A stretch of 64,000 bases of DNA from Flavobacteriales bacterium UBA4466 (GTDB lineage: Bacteria; Bacteroidota; Bacteroidia; Flavobacteriales_D; Crocinitomicaceae). The stretch spans positions 1 through 64,000 of the forward strand of contig CAJJBE010000004.1 in NCBI GenBank assembly GCA_905182335.1, read 5' to 3'. A program made the position numbers and the translations under genes. The notes beneath the pieces were generated by a model. The model was given only the letters and a program-made list of their open reading frames with translations. It was not told where the DNA came from and did not search any database. Shown here piece by piece: positions 41,058 to 50,571 of this stretch (position 1 is its first letter; the number at the start of each line of letters is the position of its first letter).

Positions 41058-44000
41058 ATGAGGCTATCATTCCTTAGACAAATAAAATTTTGGCGCCGTT
41101 TAGTTGGTGCTTTCATAAGCATTTTAATTTTACTTTTCAGTATTGTTGTATTGCTAATTTACCTCAAGCAGGATACTTTAATTCAATCAGAAGTAGACGC
41201 TTTAAATAAAAGTTATCACGGAGAAATACGAATAGGTGATACCCATATAGAGCCTTTCGCAACCTTTCCATTTATCTCCATTAAAATAGATAATGTAATA
41301 ATTATAGAGTCTAAAGACGAGAAGGCATTGGAACTACTAAATGTTACTGACATTTATGTGGGGTTCAACATCTGGGATATTCTTCAGGGTAATTATGACA
41401 TTCAAAACCTTTTAATTGAAGACGGTTTTTTCAACCTCATCTTTCATAAAGATGGAACAATCAATTTACAGAATGCACTCGAGATAAATGAAGACGCAAG
41501 CGCAGAGCCCCCAATGGAGATTCATCTCAAAAACATTGAATTACTGAACCTTGACGTTCACAAGCTTGATGAAGCTACAAATGTCGACGTCGAAACTTTT
41601 ATCTATTCTGCAAAAGGTAGTTTTCAAGCTACTAGTGATGTTATAAACGCCCATTTTGACAGTAAATTTGAATTAAATGTCATCGATAATGGGGATTCTA
41701 CTTATATCAATCATAAGCAGTTTGAATTTCATACGGATTTTTCCTTAAATGATCAAACTGGCCTTCTTATCTTAAAGCCTTCAGGTATCCGAATGGAGCA
41801 TGGTGACTTTGAGATCGAGGGATCCATAGATTTTAAAAATGACGTCGATTTAGCGTTAGAGCTTAAAGGTGCCAAACCCAACTTTGACATGCTCATTGCT
41901 TTTGCTCCTCAGAATTTAATCACTCTACTTGAGAGCTATAAAAATGAAGGAGATATCCATTTCAGTGCAATCGTTAACGGCCCGACTCTTCATGGTGTGA
42001 TGCCTTTCATTGATGTTAAATTTCGTGCAAGTAAGGCTTCTCTTGAAAACACAGACGAAGACAAGCGTATAGATGAAATGGGATTTGAAGGACACTTTAC
42101 CAACGGAAAAGAGCGCTCCTTAAAAACGATGGAATTTTCGCTAACAGGTATTACTGCAAAACTTGAAACAGGAAGATTTTTAGGCTCTGTTCTTGTCAAA
42201 AACTTCGAAAATCCAGAAGTAGATATGCAGCTAAGCGCTGACTTCAATGTTGGATTCTTAACCCGATTCTTAAGCCTTGAAGGTGTGGAAGCTGAAGGAA
42301 GCGCCGAGTTAGAAATGAAATTTCACGACATTATTGATTTAAAGAACCCAGAGCTTGCCTTGAATAACCTGAATCAAGCATATTTCAGCGAACTAAAAGT
42401 CCAAAACTTATCCTTACGATCAAGCGACCTGCTAGTGCCATTAGAAAAGTTAGACATGCACCTAATCATGAATGGAAAAAAGGCGGACCTTGATTTATTT
42501 GAAATGAATTTTGGAAACTCTGACCTATCGATAAAGGGGTATATTTCTGACCTACCATCGATTGTGCACCACACCAATATTCCCGTCGTTGCACATCTAG
42601 AAATAGTATCTAAAACGCTAGACATTTCAGAAATTACCAGCTATTCGAAAACAGACAGCTCAGGCATAGATGAACTTATAGAAGGCTTAAATTTAGGGCT
42701 CACTTTTAAATCTTCTGCTAAAGCCTTTACAGAATATGAACACTTGCCGGTTGGCGAGTATTTTATTGACAATCTTCATGCCCAACTCAAACATTATCCT
42801 CATGAATTACATGACTTTCATGCAGGTATAATGGTTGGAAATGACGATATAAGAATCAAAGATTTTACAGGATACATTGATGATTCCGATTTCCATTTTA
42901 ATGGGTTTACCCACGATTATGGCTTTTGGATGAAAGACACACTAGATGGAGATATAGACTTAGACCTCTCCCTAAATTCTGATCGACTTCGCTTAGAAGA
43001 CATCTTTTCTTATGGAGGAGAAAACTATGTTCCAGAGGAATATCGTCATGAGGAGGTTAGCCGTCTTAAGTTACACTTACAGTCCAGCATGCACTATAGA
43101 GCCTCTGCACTACATTCTATTGATGTTCACCTGGATAAATTAAATGCTAAAATGCATCTTCACCCGATGTCTTTTGAGGACTTTAGAGGAAGGATTCATT
43201 ATGAAGATGAGCACCTTATGATTGAAAAATTTCATGGGAAAATTGGGAGAACGGTCTTTGATTTTGACATGAACTACTACCTTGGAAAAAATACAGCGAT
43301 AAGAAAAAGAGACAACCACCTGGACCTAAAGGCAAATTATATTGACTTTGATCAGCTATTTAATTTTAAGATTAAACCAATGATTCCAGGGCCGGAATCA
43401 ATCAAAACTCCTTCCTCATCTGACGTATCCGCTCATTCAGAGGCCTTCAACCTCTATGAATTACCTTTTACGGACATGACGATTGAAGTAGATGTCGCTC
43501 GCCTTATCTACCACCGAATCGATTTACAAAAAATTCATACGCGCTTACGCACCACACAAAACCACTATCTTTATGTAGACACTCTCAATCTAAATGCCGC
43601 AGGAGGAAATATTAGAATGTCGGGATATTTTAATGGAAGCGATCCAAAACACATATACCTTAGGCCAAATCTAAAATGTAAAAAAGTTGAATTGGACAAA
43701 CTGCTTTTTAAGTTTGAAAAACTCGGTCAAGACGTTACTTTATCCGAAAACATTCACGGGAAACTTTCTGCTGATATTATAGGGAAAATAAGAGTTTATC
43801 CGGACATGGTTCCGGATATGGATCAATCTGAGATCCACATAGATCTTCAGGTCCTTGATGGAAGGCTTGAAAACTATGATTACATGCTCATGCTTTCTGA
43901 TTACTTGGGTGACAAAGATTTAAAATCGGTACGCTTTGACACGTTAGAAAACCATATGGATATCATAAATGGCGAACTCACTATTCCTAATATGAGCATT

Positions 44001-44267
44001 GAATCCACCTTAGGACATTTTGAATTGTCAGGAAAACAGGATATGGACTTGAACATGGAGTATTTTATAAAAATCCCATGGTCCTTAATTAAGCAAGGTA
44101 CACGATATACCATCTTTGGTGAAAAGAAAACAGCAGACAACCAAAAGGGAGACGATGAGATTATTCAGGTTTCGTCAAATAAAAAAACAAGGTATCTCAA
44201 TCTCAAAGTCCGTGGAAACAGTGACAATTACAAAGTCACACTAGGCAAGGCAAAACGAAATCAATAA
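41058..44267 (+). CDS. AsmA-family protein (large, 1069 residues)
   Basis: An inner-membrane-anchored protein with a big periplasmic part. A single hydrophobic helix lies at about 15-37 (LVGAFISILILLFSIVVLLI). The AsmA N-terminal pattern follows (GDTHIEPFATFPFISIKIDN; ELLNVTDIYVGFNIWDILQG), then long beta-rich repeats, and an AsmA-like C-terminal region (LNLNAAGGNIRMSGYFNGSD; NGELTIPNMSIESTLGHFEL; the GTRYTIFGEKK end). AsmA/TamB-type proteins form bridge-like grooves that move lipids or assist outer-membrane assembly. His- and Asp-rich spacing is high here (HDFHAGIM, HLHPMSFED). The gene stands alone between the Crp-like regulator and cysH. Confidence 0.9.
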   Translation: MRLSFLRQIKFWRRLVGAFISILILLFSIVVLLIYLKQDTLIQSEVDALNKSYHGEIRIGDTHIEPFATFPFISIKIDNVIIIESKDEKALELLNVTDIYVGFNIWDILQGNYDIQNLLIEDGFFNLIFHKDGTINLQNALEINEDASAEPPMEIHLKNIELLNLDVHKLDEATNVDVETFIYSAKGSFQATSDVINAHFDSKFELNVIDNGDSTYINHKQFEFHTDFSLNDQTGLLILKPSGIRMEHGDFEIEGSIDFKNDVDLALELKGAKPNFDMLIAFAPQNLITLLESYKNEGDIHFSAIVNGPTLHGVMPFIDVKFRASKASLENTDEDKRIDEMGFEGHFTNGKERSLKTMEFSLTGITAKLETGRFLGSVLVKNFENPEVDMQLSADFNVGFLTRFLSLEGVEAEGSAELEMKFHDIIDLKNPELALNNLNQAYFSELKVQNLSLRSSDLLVPLEKLDMHLIMNGKKADLDLFEMNFGNSDLSIKGYISDLPSIVHHTNIPVVAHLEIVSKTLDISEITSYSKTDSSGIDELIEGLNLGLTFKSSAKAFTEYEHLPVGEYFIDNLHAQLKHYPHELHDFHAGIMVGNDDIRIKDFTGYIDDSDFHFNGFTHDYGFWMKDTLDGDIDLDLSLNSDRLRLEDIFSYGGENYVPEEYRHEEVSRLKLHLQSSMHYRASALHSIDVHLDKLNAKMHLHPMSFEDFRGRIHYEDEHLMIEKFHGKIGRTVFDFDMNYYLGKNTAIRKRDNHLDLKANYIDFDQLFNFKIKPMIPGPESIKTPSSSDVSAHSEAFNLYELPFTDMTIEVDVARLIYHRIDLQKIHTRLRTTQNHYLYVDTLNLNAAGGNIRMSGYFNGSDPKHIYLRPNLKCKKVELDKLLFKFEKLGQDVTLSENIHGKLSADIIGKIRVYPDMVPDMDQSEIHIDLQVLDGRLENYDYMLMLSDYLGDKDLKSVRFDTLENHMDIINGELTIPNMSIESTLGHFELSGKQDMDLNMEYFIKIPWSLIKQGTRYTIFGEKKTADNQKGDDEIIQVSSNKKTRYLNLKVRGNSDNYKVTLGKAKRNQ

Positions 44268-44444
44268 AGAGCATAATTGGGGCAAGTTTATGAATCGTAA
44301 TAGCAGTTATACTCAACCGCGGGCACTCATTTAAACAAATTCAATTACCTTTAAGGTGAAATTAACCATTATGCAAGGACAAAGCGTAACCTTTTGTTGT
44401 CAATTTAATTTCCTCAATTGTGTTAGAAAATTGAATAAAATAAC

Positions 44445-45134
44445 ATGAACAACACTACTACCAAAAGAATATTCAGTGATGAGGAAATCGGGGCATTAAA
44501 TGACAGATACCGAAAGCTTAGTTCAGAGCAACGTATAACTGAGTTATACAAAGATTTTGAGCTGGACGAAATCATGCTTACCTCTTCATTCGCCGCTACA
44601 TCAGCCTTATTGTTGAAGTTATTTTCTGACATAAACAAAAAACAATTAGTCTACTTTATCGATACTGGATTCCATTTCAAGGAAACACTTATATACAAAG
44701 AATACCTCACACAATTGTACGACCTAAATGTTGAAAATGTTCAAGCGGAAAACTTCAAACATGAATTCACTGTTAAAGACGAAACATGGAAAAAAGATCC
44801 TAATTATTGTTGTACCCTAAATAAGGTGGAGCCCATTAGTGCTTTAAAGGAGACACACACTTTATGGGTTTCTGGATTAATGTCTTGGCAAAGTGACCAT
44901 AGAAAAAGCTTAGATATTTTCGAGCAACGTAACGGAATTCTAAAGTTCTACCCTCTCCTTGATTTAACAAGGGATGAGCGGGAAAATTTTATTCACGATC
45001 ATCATTTACCATTTCATCCACTCATTTCGAAAGGCTACTTATCTATTGGATGCTCCCATTGCACTAAACCTGGTAAAGGGCGTGATGGTCGATGGAATAA
45101 TAATCCTAAAACAGAATGTGGCTTACATTTGTAA
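44445..45134 (+). CDS. cysH: Phosphoadenylyl/adenylyl-sulfate reductase
   Basis: Reduces activated sulfate (APS or PAPS) to sulfite in assimilatory sulfate reduction. 229 residues. Visible parts: YFIDTGFHFKETLIY (nucleotide-binding loop), KKDPNYCCTLNKVEP, LWVSGLMSWQSDHRKSL, and SIGCSHCTKPGKGRDGRW. The CC...CxxC cysteines for a [4Fe-4S] cluster point to the APS reductase type. The catalytic motif ECGLH sits at the C-terminus. No cysDNCIJ genes are next to it, so the pathway must be encoded elsewhere. Confidence 0.95.
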   Translation: MNNTTTKRIFSDEEIGALNDRYRKLSSEQRITELYKDFELDEIMLTSSFAATSALLLKLFSDINKKQLVYFIDTGFHFKETLIYKEYLTQLYDLNVENVQAENFKHEFTVKDETWKKDPNYCCTLNKVEPISALKETHTLWVSGLMSWQSDHRKSLDIFEQRNGILKFYPLLDLTRDERENFIHDHHLPFHPLISKGYLSIGCSHCTKPGKGRDGRWNNNPKTECGLHL

Positions 45135-45259
45135 CAAGGCTGGACAACTGTAAAATATATATGAGCTTATCTTATTTAATATGCAAAAGTATAAGTGATA
45201 CGGACTCTAAAAATGTATATTAGACTTATAATTAAATTTAATAAATCAAAAATATAAAA

Positions 45260-45460
45260 ATGAAAAACTTTATTCTAAATTGGTACCCTGTTATATTGGC
45301 CTTTATATGTCTTTTGTATTCAGTAGGACTTGGTATTTTAGGTGTTATATTGGGAGAGACGGAAGGCCAAGAATTTATTGATAAGGCGCAATATTCGGCA
45401 CATTGGCCAGGGACAATTTTATTATTTGCCTTAGTAATCAGACAAAGAAGAACAACATGA
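45260..45460 (+). CDS. Small two-helix membrane protein
   Basis: A 66-residue protein with two hydrophobic helices (WYPVILAFICLLYSVGLGIL and GTILLFALVIR) around a loop with GETEGQEFIDKAQYSAHWPG. I do not recognise the family. Its stop codon overlaps the ATG of the next small gene in an ATGA arrangement, so the two are translationally coupled. Confidence 0.55.
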   Translation: MKNFILNWYPVILAFICLLYSVGLGILGVILGETEGQEFIDKAQYSAHWPGTILLFALVIRQRRTT

Positions 45461-45585
45461 GCATAGGATTTTTTATTGTAGGGGCAATTATATTTGCAAC
45501 CTATATAGGTTTAACTATATGGAACATCACCTACTCCAGCCGGAAACAAAAAGAAGATAACTACCCGGATCAGAAGACTAAATAA
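45457..45585 (+). CDS. Small single-helix membrane protein
   Basis: A 42-residue peptide: one N-terminal membrane helix (SIGFFIVGAIIFATYIGLTI) and a charged tail (SSRKQKEDNYPDQKTK). Start ATG 45457 overlaps the previous stop (ATGA). The next gene (SIMPL) begins 8 nt later, so the three genes probably form one operon. Function unknown. Confidence 0.5.
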   Translation: MSIGFFIVGAIIFATYIGLTIWNITYSSRKQKEDNYPDQKTK

Positions 45586-45593
45586 ACATAAAC

Positions 45594-46325
45594 ATGAAAC
45601 AATATGCAAGCGCAATAATTTTTGGAATTTCGATCGTTACTTCTTCTCTTTTTCTCGGAAAATCATATGTCGATAGAAATAAAGTTGATGGAAAAGTTAG
45701 AATAACGGGACTAGGAAAGGCGAATTTTTCTTCTGATTTAATTATTTGGGAAGGGAGTTTTGAGGCTGAAAACATTGATTTACAAAAGGCTTACATAAGC
45801 TTGGAAAACAAAAAAGCTAAAATAACAAAGTATTTAACTGAAAAAGGGCTTTCTTCAGAAAAGATTATTTTTAGTGCTGTTAGCACAAATGTCAAAAACA
45901 AAAATATTTATAACAAAGATGGGGACTATAAGGGAGAAGAATTCGTAGGGTATGAATTAACTCAATCTATTACAGTTAAATCCAAAGAAGTAGATAAGGT
46001 GGAGAAAATTTCAAGAGAGATTACGGAATTGTTAAATCAAGGAGTTCAATTTTATTCAGAAGCTCCTAGATATTATTATACAAAACTAGGCGATTTAAAA
46101 ATTGAAATGATCTCTAAAGCAACAAAAAACGCAAAAACACGTGCGGAAATAATAGCTGAATATTCAGGCGGAAAATTAGGAAGATTAGAATCAGCAACAA
46201 TGGGTATTTTTCAAATTACGGGACAAAACTCTAAAGAAAACTATTCTTGGGGCGGTACTTTTAATACAAGCTCTAAAGAAAAAACAGCATCAATTACGAT
46301 GAAATTAGTGTATAAGGTACGTTAA
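45594..46325 (+). CDS. SIMPL (DUF541) domain protein
   Basis: A 243-residue protein with an N-terminal signal or anchor helix (IIFGISIVTSSLFLGKSYVD). Residues about 35-240 match SIMPL/DUF541: VRITGLGKANFSSDLIIWEG, the 'KAxxAxxxLxxKGLxxxKI' helix pattern, KNKNIYNKDGDY, GYELTQSITVKSKEVDKVEK, and a C-terminal ASITMKLVYKVR. SIMPL proteins are periplasmic and linked in other bacteria to oxidative stress or outer-membrane assemblies. It follows two coupled small membrane genes and is probably co-transcribed with them. Confidence 0.88.
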   Translation: MKQYASAIIFGISIVTSSLFLGKSYVDRNKVDGKVRITGLGKANFSSDLIIWEGSFEAENIDLQKAYISLENKKAKITKYLTEKGLSSEKIIFSAVSTNVKNKNIYNKDGDYKGEEFVGYELTQSITVKSKEVDKVEKISREITELLNQGVQFYSEAPRYYYTKLGDLKIEMISKATKNAKTRAEIIAEYSGGKLGRLESATMGIFQITGQNSKENYSWGGTFNTSSKEKTASITMKLVYKVR

Positions 46326-46409
46326 GGGTTTCAATTAGGCCTTTTCCATATAATGGCTAGTATATTATTGAGTATGTAGTAAGATAAATTATCAGTATTG
46401 AATAGTTTT

Positions 46410-47027
46410 ATGTCAGAGTTGAAGGATACGTTGAAGGCAAGATTTGGAGAACATCGTGTTTCTGAATTACTAGTAAAAGAAGGAGAAACCCCCCTTTTAA
46501 TAATCAGCTTGGAATTAAGAACACCGGTTACTATTGTCATGACAAACGGGCTGAGTAATTATCGGATGCCTGTTCCTGAGAAGTTAGAAGGTGAAGACTA
46601 TAATGAATTATACTTCTGCTTACCAAGTTACTGGGAATGGGAAGACACTTCTAACCCCGAAATGAACTGGGTTTTTGATTGGATTCAACGATTAGCAAAG
46701 CATGTAATTGAAAAAAAAACATGGTTTGGTCACGGACATACAATGCCATGTGGCTCAGAGTTAAAGACGCTTTCTAATACAATGAAGCAAAACCATTTTT
46801 TCTTAACTAACCCGATATTATTAGAGAATGAATTAGAAAAAGTTCAATTAGGAGATAAAAGCATTCATTTTTTAGCAATTGTCCCCATTTTCATTAAAGA
46901 ATTCGAATTTAAACAATCCCGAGGAACGTTTAAATTTATACGAAAACTAGTTAATAAAGGGGTTTCAGAAAAATTAGATGATTTTCGTGATTCGGTTACT
47001 AAAAGTAAATGGCGGTTTAAGAGCTAA
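46410..47027 (+). CDS. SUFU-domain (suppressor of fused-like) protein
   Basis: A 205-residue protein; start at ATG 46410 preferred over an in-frame TTG at 46398. It matches the bacterial SUFU domain: ELRTPVTIVMTNGLSNYRMP, YNELYFCLPSYWEWED, WVFDWIQRLAKHVIEKKTWF, GHGHTMPCG and KSIHFLAIVPIFIKEFEF. Bacterial SUFU proteins lack a known partner, and several families are proposed immunity or regulatory proteins in toxin systems. No toxin is adjacent. The last 4 nt overlap the convergent asd stop. Confidence 0.88.
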   Translation: MSELKDTLKARFGEHRVSELLVKEGETPLLIISLELRTPVTIVMTNGLSNYRMPVPEKLEGEDYNELYFCLPSYWEWEDTSNPEMNWVFDWIQRLAKHVIEKKTWFGHGHTMPCGSELKTLSNTMKQNHFFLTNPILLENELEKVQLGDKSIHFLAIVPIFIKEFEFKQSRGTFKFIRKLVNKGVSEKLDDFRDSVTKSKWRFKS

Positions 47028-48010
47028 ACCAATCCATTATTAACTAATAATTGAGCGATTTGAACTGCATTCGTTGCCGCTCCTTTACGTAGATTGTCAG
47101 TGACAACCCACATGTTTAAAGTATTTACTTGAGATTCATCTCTACGGATTCTCCCTACAAAAACATCATTTTTACCCTCAGAATATAATGGCATTGGGTA
47201 TGTATTTGTTGTTGGGTCATCTTTCACTGTGATTCCTTCCTGTTCATGCAATAACATTCGTACTTCACTTAAGTCAAAGTCATTTTCGAACTCAATATTT
47301 AATGCTTCAGAGTGACCTCCCATTACCGGAACTCGAACGGCTGTTGCCGTAACATTGATATTAGGATCAAGAATTTTTTTCGTTTCGTTGGTAAGTTTCA
47401 GTTCCTCTTTGGTGTAACCGCTTTCTGTGAAATCATCACAGTGAGGAAGACAGTTATTATCGATCACATATGGGTAGGCCATTTCTCCAGAAATACCTGC
47501 ACGTTCATTCGCTAGTTGAGTTGTCGCCCTAGCTCCTGTACCAGTAATCGACTGGTATGTAGAAACAACAACACGCTTCACTTTATATTTTTTGTGAAGT
47601 GGTTTTAATGCGAGGACCAATTGGATGGTACTACAATTTGGATTAGCAATAATTTTATCTAATGTGGTTAAAGAGCCACCATTAATTTCAGGAACTATAA
47701 GTTTTTTACTCGGATCCATTCTCCAAACGGATGAATTGTCAATAACTGTTGTTCCTACTTCAGCAAATTTCGGGGCCCATTTCAATGAAGCAGCGCCCCC
47801 TGCAGAAAAAAGAGCTATATCTAGCTTCATATCAATCGCTGTTTGGATGCCAACAACGATACATTCACGCCCATCAAAATCAACCGTTTTACCAACAGAA
47901 GCCTCTGAAGCCACGGGGACTAGTTCTGTAATCGGAAAACTCATCTCGCGTAAAACCTTTAGCATTACACTTCCAACCATTCCAGTGGCACCAATAATAG
48001 CTACTCTCAT
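47024..48010 (-). CDS. asd: Aspartate-semialdehyde dehydrogenase
   Basis: Second step of the aspartate pathway (aspartyl phosphate to semialdehyde), feeding Lys, Met, Thr and diaminopimelate. 328 residues. MRVAIIGATGMVGSVMLKVL is the NADP-binding loop, followed by LFSAGGAASLKWAPKFAEVG and NPNCSTIQLVLAL with the catalytic Cys. QSITGTGA and RVPVMGGHSEALNIEF complete the active site. TAAATTTG at 48035-48042 (minus strand) lies 24 nt upstream and may be the -7 box. The 3' end overlaps the SUFU gene by 4 nt. Confidence 0.97.
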   Translation of the reverse strand: MRVAIIGATGMVGSVMLKVLREMSFPITELVPVASEASVGKTVDFDGRECIVVGIQTAIDMKLDIALFSAGGAASLKWAPKFAEVGTTVIDNSSVWRMDPSKKLIVPEINGGSLTTLDKIIANPNCSTIQLVLALKPLHKKYKVKRVVVSTYQSITGTGARATTQLANERAGISGEMAYPYVIDNNCLPHCDDFTESGYTKEELKLTNETKKILDPNINVTATAVRVPVMGGHSEALNIEFENDFDLSEVRMLLHEQEGITVKDDPTTNTYPMPLYSEGKNDVFVGRIRRDESQVNTLNMWVVTDNLRKGAATNAVQIAQLLVNNGLV

Positions 48011-48177
48011 TCTAGATTTTTGTGTTTAAAAGTTCAAATTTAGCATATTTAGCGTGATTGATTAGCGAACTACGAAGTACTTTTTATAGCTTTTATTAAA
48101 CACAATGTTTAAAGCAACCTTTATTGTATTTGAGTTGTCTTAAATTTAAGGCATACTATAAAATTAAAATTAAAATC

Positions 48178-48753
48178 ATGAAAAATAGAGCATTCAATCT
48201 AGTTATTATGTTAGTCCTATCGAGCTTAATTCAAGCACAGACAAATTGGTGTGATTCAACATGGTATGAAGTAGAGTTTACAAACACAAATATGGGTTCA
48301 GATTGTATGTTTGAAGCTGAAATCACAGGATATATTACAGAAGACTTAAACGATTATGCTGATACAGTAATACATACATTCACAGCATTGCATTCTTTTA
48401 ACTCGGTTACCGACTACACTACCGTAGGCTCTAGCCCTCACTCATGGATACTTAATCCGGTGTTATGTGATGACACAATAACTATTTGTTGGTCAGCAGA
48501 GCTAGTTTCATTTAGTAACCCTAATACATTGTGTAATATGAATGGTCAGAGTTTGATTTGTGACGACTGGGTTTTTAATACATCTACTGAAGAATGGGAA
48601 AAAATATTTTCAATCGCAGGACTTGAACAAGTTGAAGTACCACACTTTCTTCCTGATAATAAAATATATGATATAATGGGACGAGAGTTAAATGAAGCTC
48701 CTGCAGGGACTTTTTATATTAAAAATAGAGAGAAGCACTATAAATGGAGATAA
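48178..48753 (+). CDS. Small secreted protein with short sorting-like tail
   Basis: A 191-residue protein; start at ATG 48178 gives a signal peptide (MKNRAFNLVIMLVLSSLIQAQ). The mature part has six or more cysteines in a beta-rich domain (CDSTWYEVEFTNTNMGSDCM; LCDDTITICWSAELVSF; CNMNGQSLICDDW). The last ~35 residues (KIYDIMGRELNEAPAGTFYI ... HYKWR) resemble the 'KIYDxxGRE ... YI' half of T9SS type A tails, much as the island's short tail does. Possibly exported by T9SS. The family of the main domain is not recognised. Confidence 0.65.
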   Translation: MKNRAFNLVIMLVLSSLIQAQTNWCDSTWYEVEFTNTNMGSDCMFEAEITGYITEDLNDYADTVIHTFTALHSFNSVTDYTTVGSSPHSWILNPVLCDDTITICWSAELVSFSNPNTLCNMNGQSLICDDWVFNTSTEEWEKIFSIAGLEQVEVPHFLPDNKIYDIMGRELNEAPAGTFYIKNREKHYKWR

Positions 48754-48980
48754 CGCTTAATTAAAAAATTATGACGGCATTATTCTTTGTGTTGCATCAA
48801 TTTTATTTATTGCCTGTGAAAAATATACGACAGAAACTCAACTAATCAGGCAGTTAAATCATTTTCTGTCTAGTTTAGCAAAATATCACGATATAAATTA
48901 TCAGTGAATGAGAATAGTTAACCCTTAATATATAAACTATACTTTTAGCTTAAGTAAGCTAAAAATTCTATCTTAATAAC

Positions 48981-50570
48981 ATGAAAACTCTCTCCATTTT
49001 CCTAATATTAATAGGGCTATCTATCTCCGTTTCTGGACAAGACACGAAAATAATTTTTTTAAAAGATAATACAAAAGAATGCTGCATGTTGAACTTGTCT
49101 CAATTTGTATCGTTAAGATCTATTGAACGTAGGTCTCGTCAGGGAATAGGGTTCGACTTGTTAGATGCCCCTGTGAATAAGAGTATTATCAGTCAATTAT
49201 CGCAAGAAGGAGAGGTGTTAAATGTTTCCAGGTGGCTAAATGCACTGACTATAAAATCAACCTTGTCTACGGAAGAATTATTAGTACGATATCCTTTTAT
49301 TGAACGAATTCAGGTGATCAAAGATTCAAAGACCACGATCACCAAGTTTAGCGCAGAAACAAAATCATTAAGTTATGGTCTTGCAATTGATCAGGTTCAA
49401 CAATTGAATTTGGATTGCTTACATGAACTCGGATTTAAGGGGGACGGCATTTATTTGGCGGTGATAGATGCGGGTTTCAGAAGTATGGATACGATTCCTT
49501 ATTTTGATTCAGTTTATCTTGAAGAGCGTGTTTTAGACACATTTAATTTTGTCAGTAGTAATTCAACAGTTTATGATTTTAGCGGTCATGGAACTGCCGT
49601 AAGTTCATGTATTGTTGGTGAAAAAGGTTCTCCAGAAGAATACGCAGGAACTGGGGTTAATGTTGATTTGGCTTTATACTTATCGGAAGATGTTGATTCA
49701 GAAACAGAAGTAGAAGAGTTTAATCTTGTCGTTGCATTGGAGCGCTGTGATTCCGTCGGGGTTGATGTCGTAAATATTTCATTGGGGTATTTCGAATACG
49801 ATGATTCTACTACGAGTCATGTGTATTCCGATCTAGATGGGATTACAACAATTTCTGCTATTGGAGTTAATGTTGCTGCATCCAAAGGAATTTTTGTTGC
49901 AAGTTCAGCAGGGAATTCAGGACCAAGTACAATTTCTACTCCTTGCGATGCTATAGGAACGTTTTGTGTTGGAGCTGTAGATGAGCTTGGGGATTTAGCC
50001 TCTTTCTCTTCTATTGGCCCCTCGGCAGATGGAAGAGTAAAACCAGATGTTACTGCAAGAGGTCAAGATGCCTGGTTGATAGGGCAGTCAGGAGTCTTAG
50101 TAGAAGGTAGTGGAACTTCGTTCTCATCACCGATTATTGCTGGAGCTACTGCATGTTTGATTCAGGCAAACCCGAACAGAACAGTACAGGAGGTAATGGA
50201 TGCTATCCGTCAATCTGCTAGTCAATTTTCATTCCCAGATGAATACAAAGGCTATGGTATTCCTGATTTTTGTGTTGCACATGAAATCTTAAGCGATAAT
50301 ACAGGATTGGCTGATTTCAAGGAGAATAATCTTGTCGCTTATCCCGTTCCAGCGCATGAAACTGTTTTTATCTCTGGACTTCCAGTACAAGAAGGGAGCG
50401 TAAATGTTAAGGTGATTAACCACCTTGGAAAACGTGTTTTTTCAATAGAAGAGCAGTCAGTGAATGGTCAAATTATTCTTGATGTATCGTCACTTTCAGG
50501 GGGAGTGTATACGTTGATTCTGACTCAACAAAACGTTCAAGCACGAAGAATTCTTTCGGTAATCAATTAG
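48981..50570 (+). CDS. T9SS-exported subtilase (S8 serine peptidase)
   Basis: A 529-residue protease with signal peptide (MKTLSIFLILIGLSISVSGQ). A pro-region (LNLSQFVSLRSIERRSRQGI) precedes the catalytic domain (about 135-440). The triad is visible: Asp in YLAVIDAGF, His in YDFSGHGTAVSSCIVG, Ser in GSGTSFSSPIIAGATACLIQ. The oxyanion Asn is in ASSAGNSGPS. The last ~75 residues are a type A sorting domain (LVAYPVPAHETVFISGLPVQ ... GGVYTLIL ... RRILSVIN). Secreted to the surface or medium for protein degradation. Confidence 0.93.
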   Translation: MKTLSIFLILIGLSISVSGQDTKIIFLKDNTKECCMLNLSQFVSLRSIERRSRQGIGFDLLDAPVNKSIISQLSQEGEVLNVSRWLNALTIKSTLSTEELLVRYPFIERIQVIKDSKTTITKFSAETKSLSYGLAIDQVQQLNLDCLHELGFKGDGIYLAVIDAGFRSMDTIPYFDSVYLEERVLDTFNFVSSNSTVYDFSGHGTAVSSCIVGEKGSPEEYAGTGVNVDLALYLSEDVDSETEVEEFNLVVALERCDSVGVDVVNISLGYFEYDDSTTSHVYSDLDGITTISAIGVNVAASKGIFVASSAGNSGPSTISTPCDAIGTFCVGAVDELGDLASFSSIGPSADGRVKPDVTARGQDAWLIGQSGVLVEGSGTSFSSPIIAGATACLIQANPNRTVQEVMDAIRQSASQFSFPDEYKGYGIPDFCVAHEILSDNTGLADFKENNLVAYPVPAHETVFISGLPVQEGSVNVKVINHLGKRVFSIEEQSVNGQIILDVSSLSGGVYTLILTQQNVQARRILSVIN

Positions 50571-50571
50571 A

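Noticed and set aside
46410..47027. SUFU gene as immunity protein of a toxin system
   Set aside because: No toxin or secretion-delivered effector lies next to it; neighbours are SIMPL and asd.
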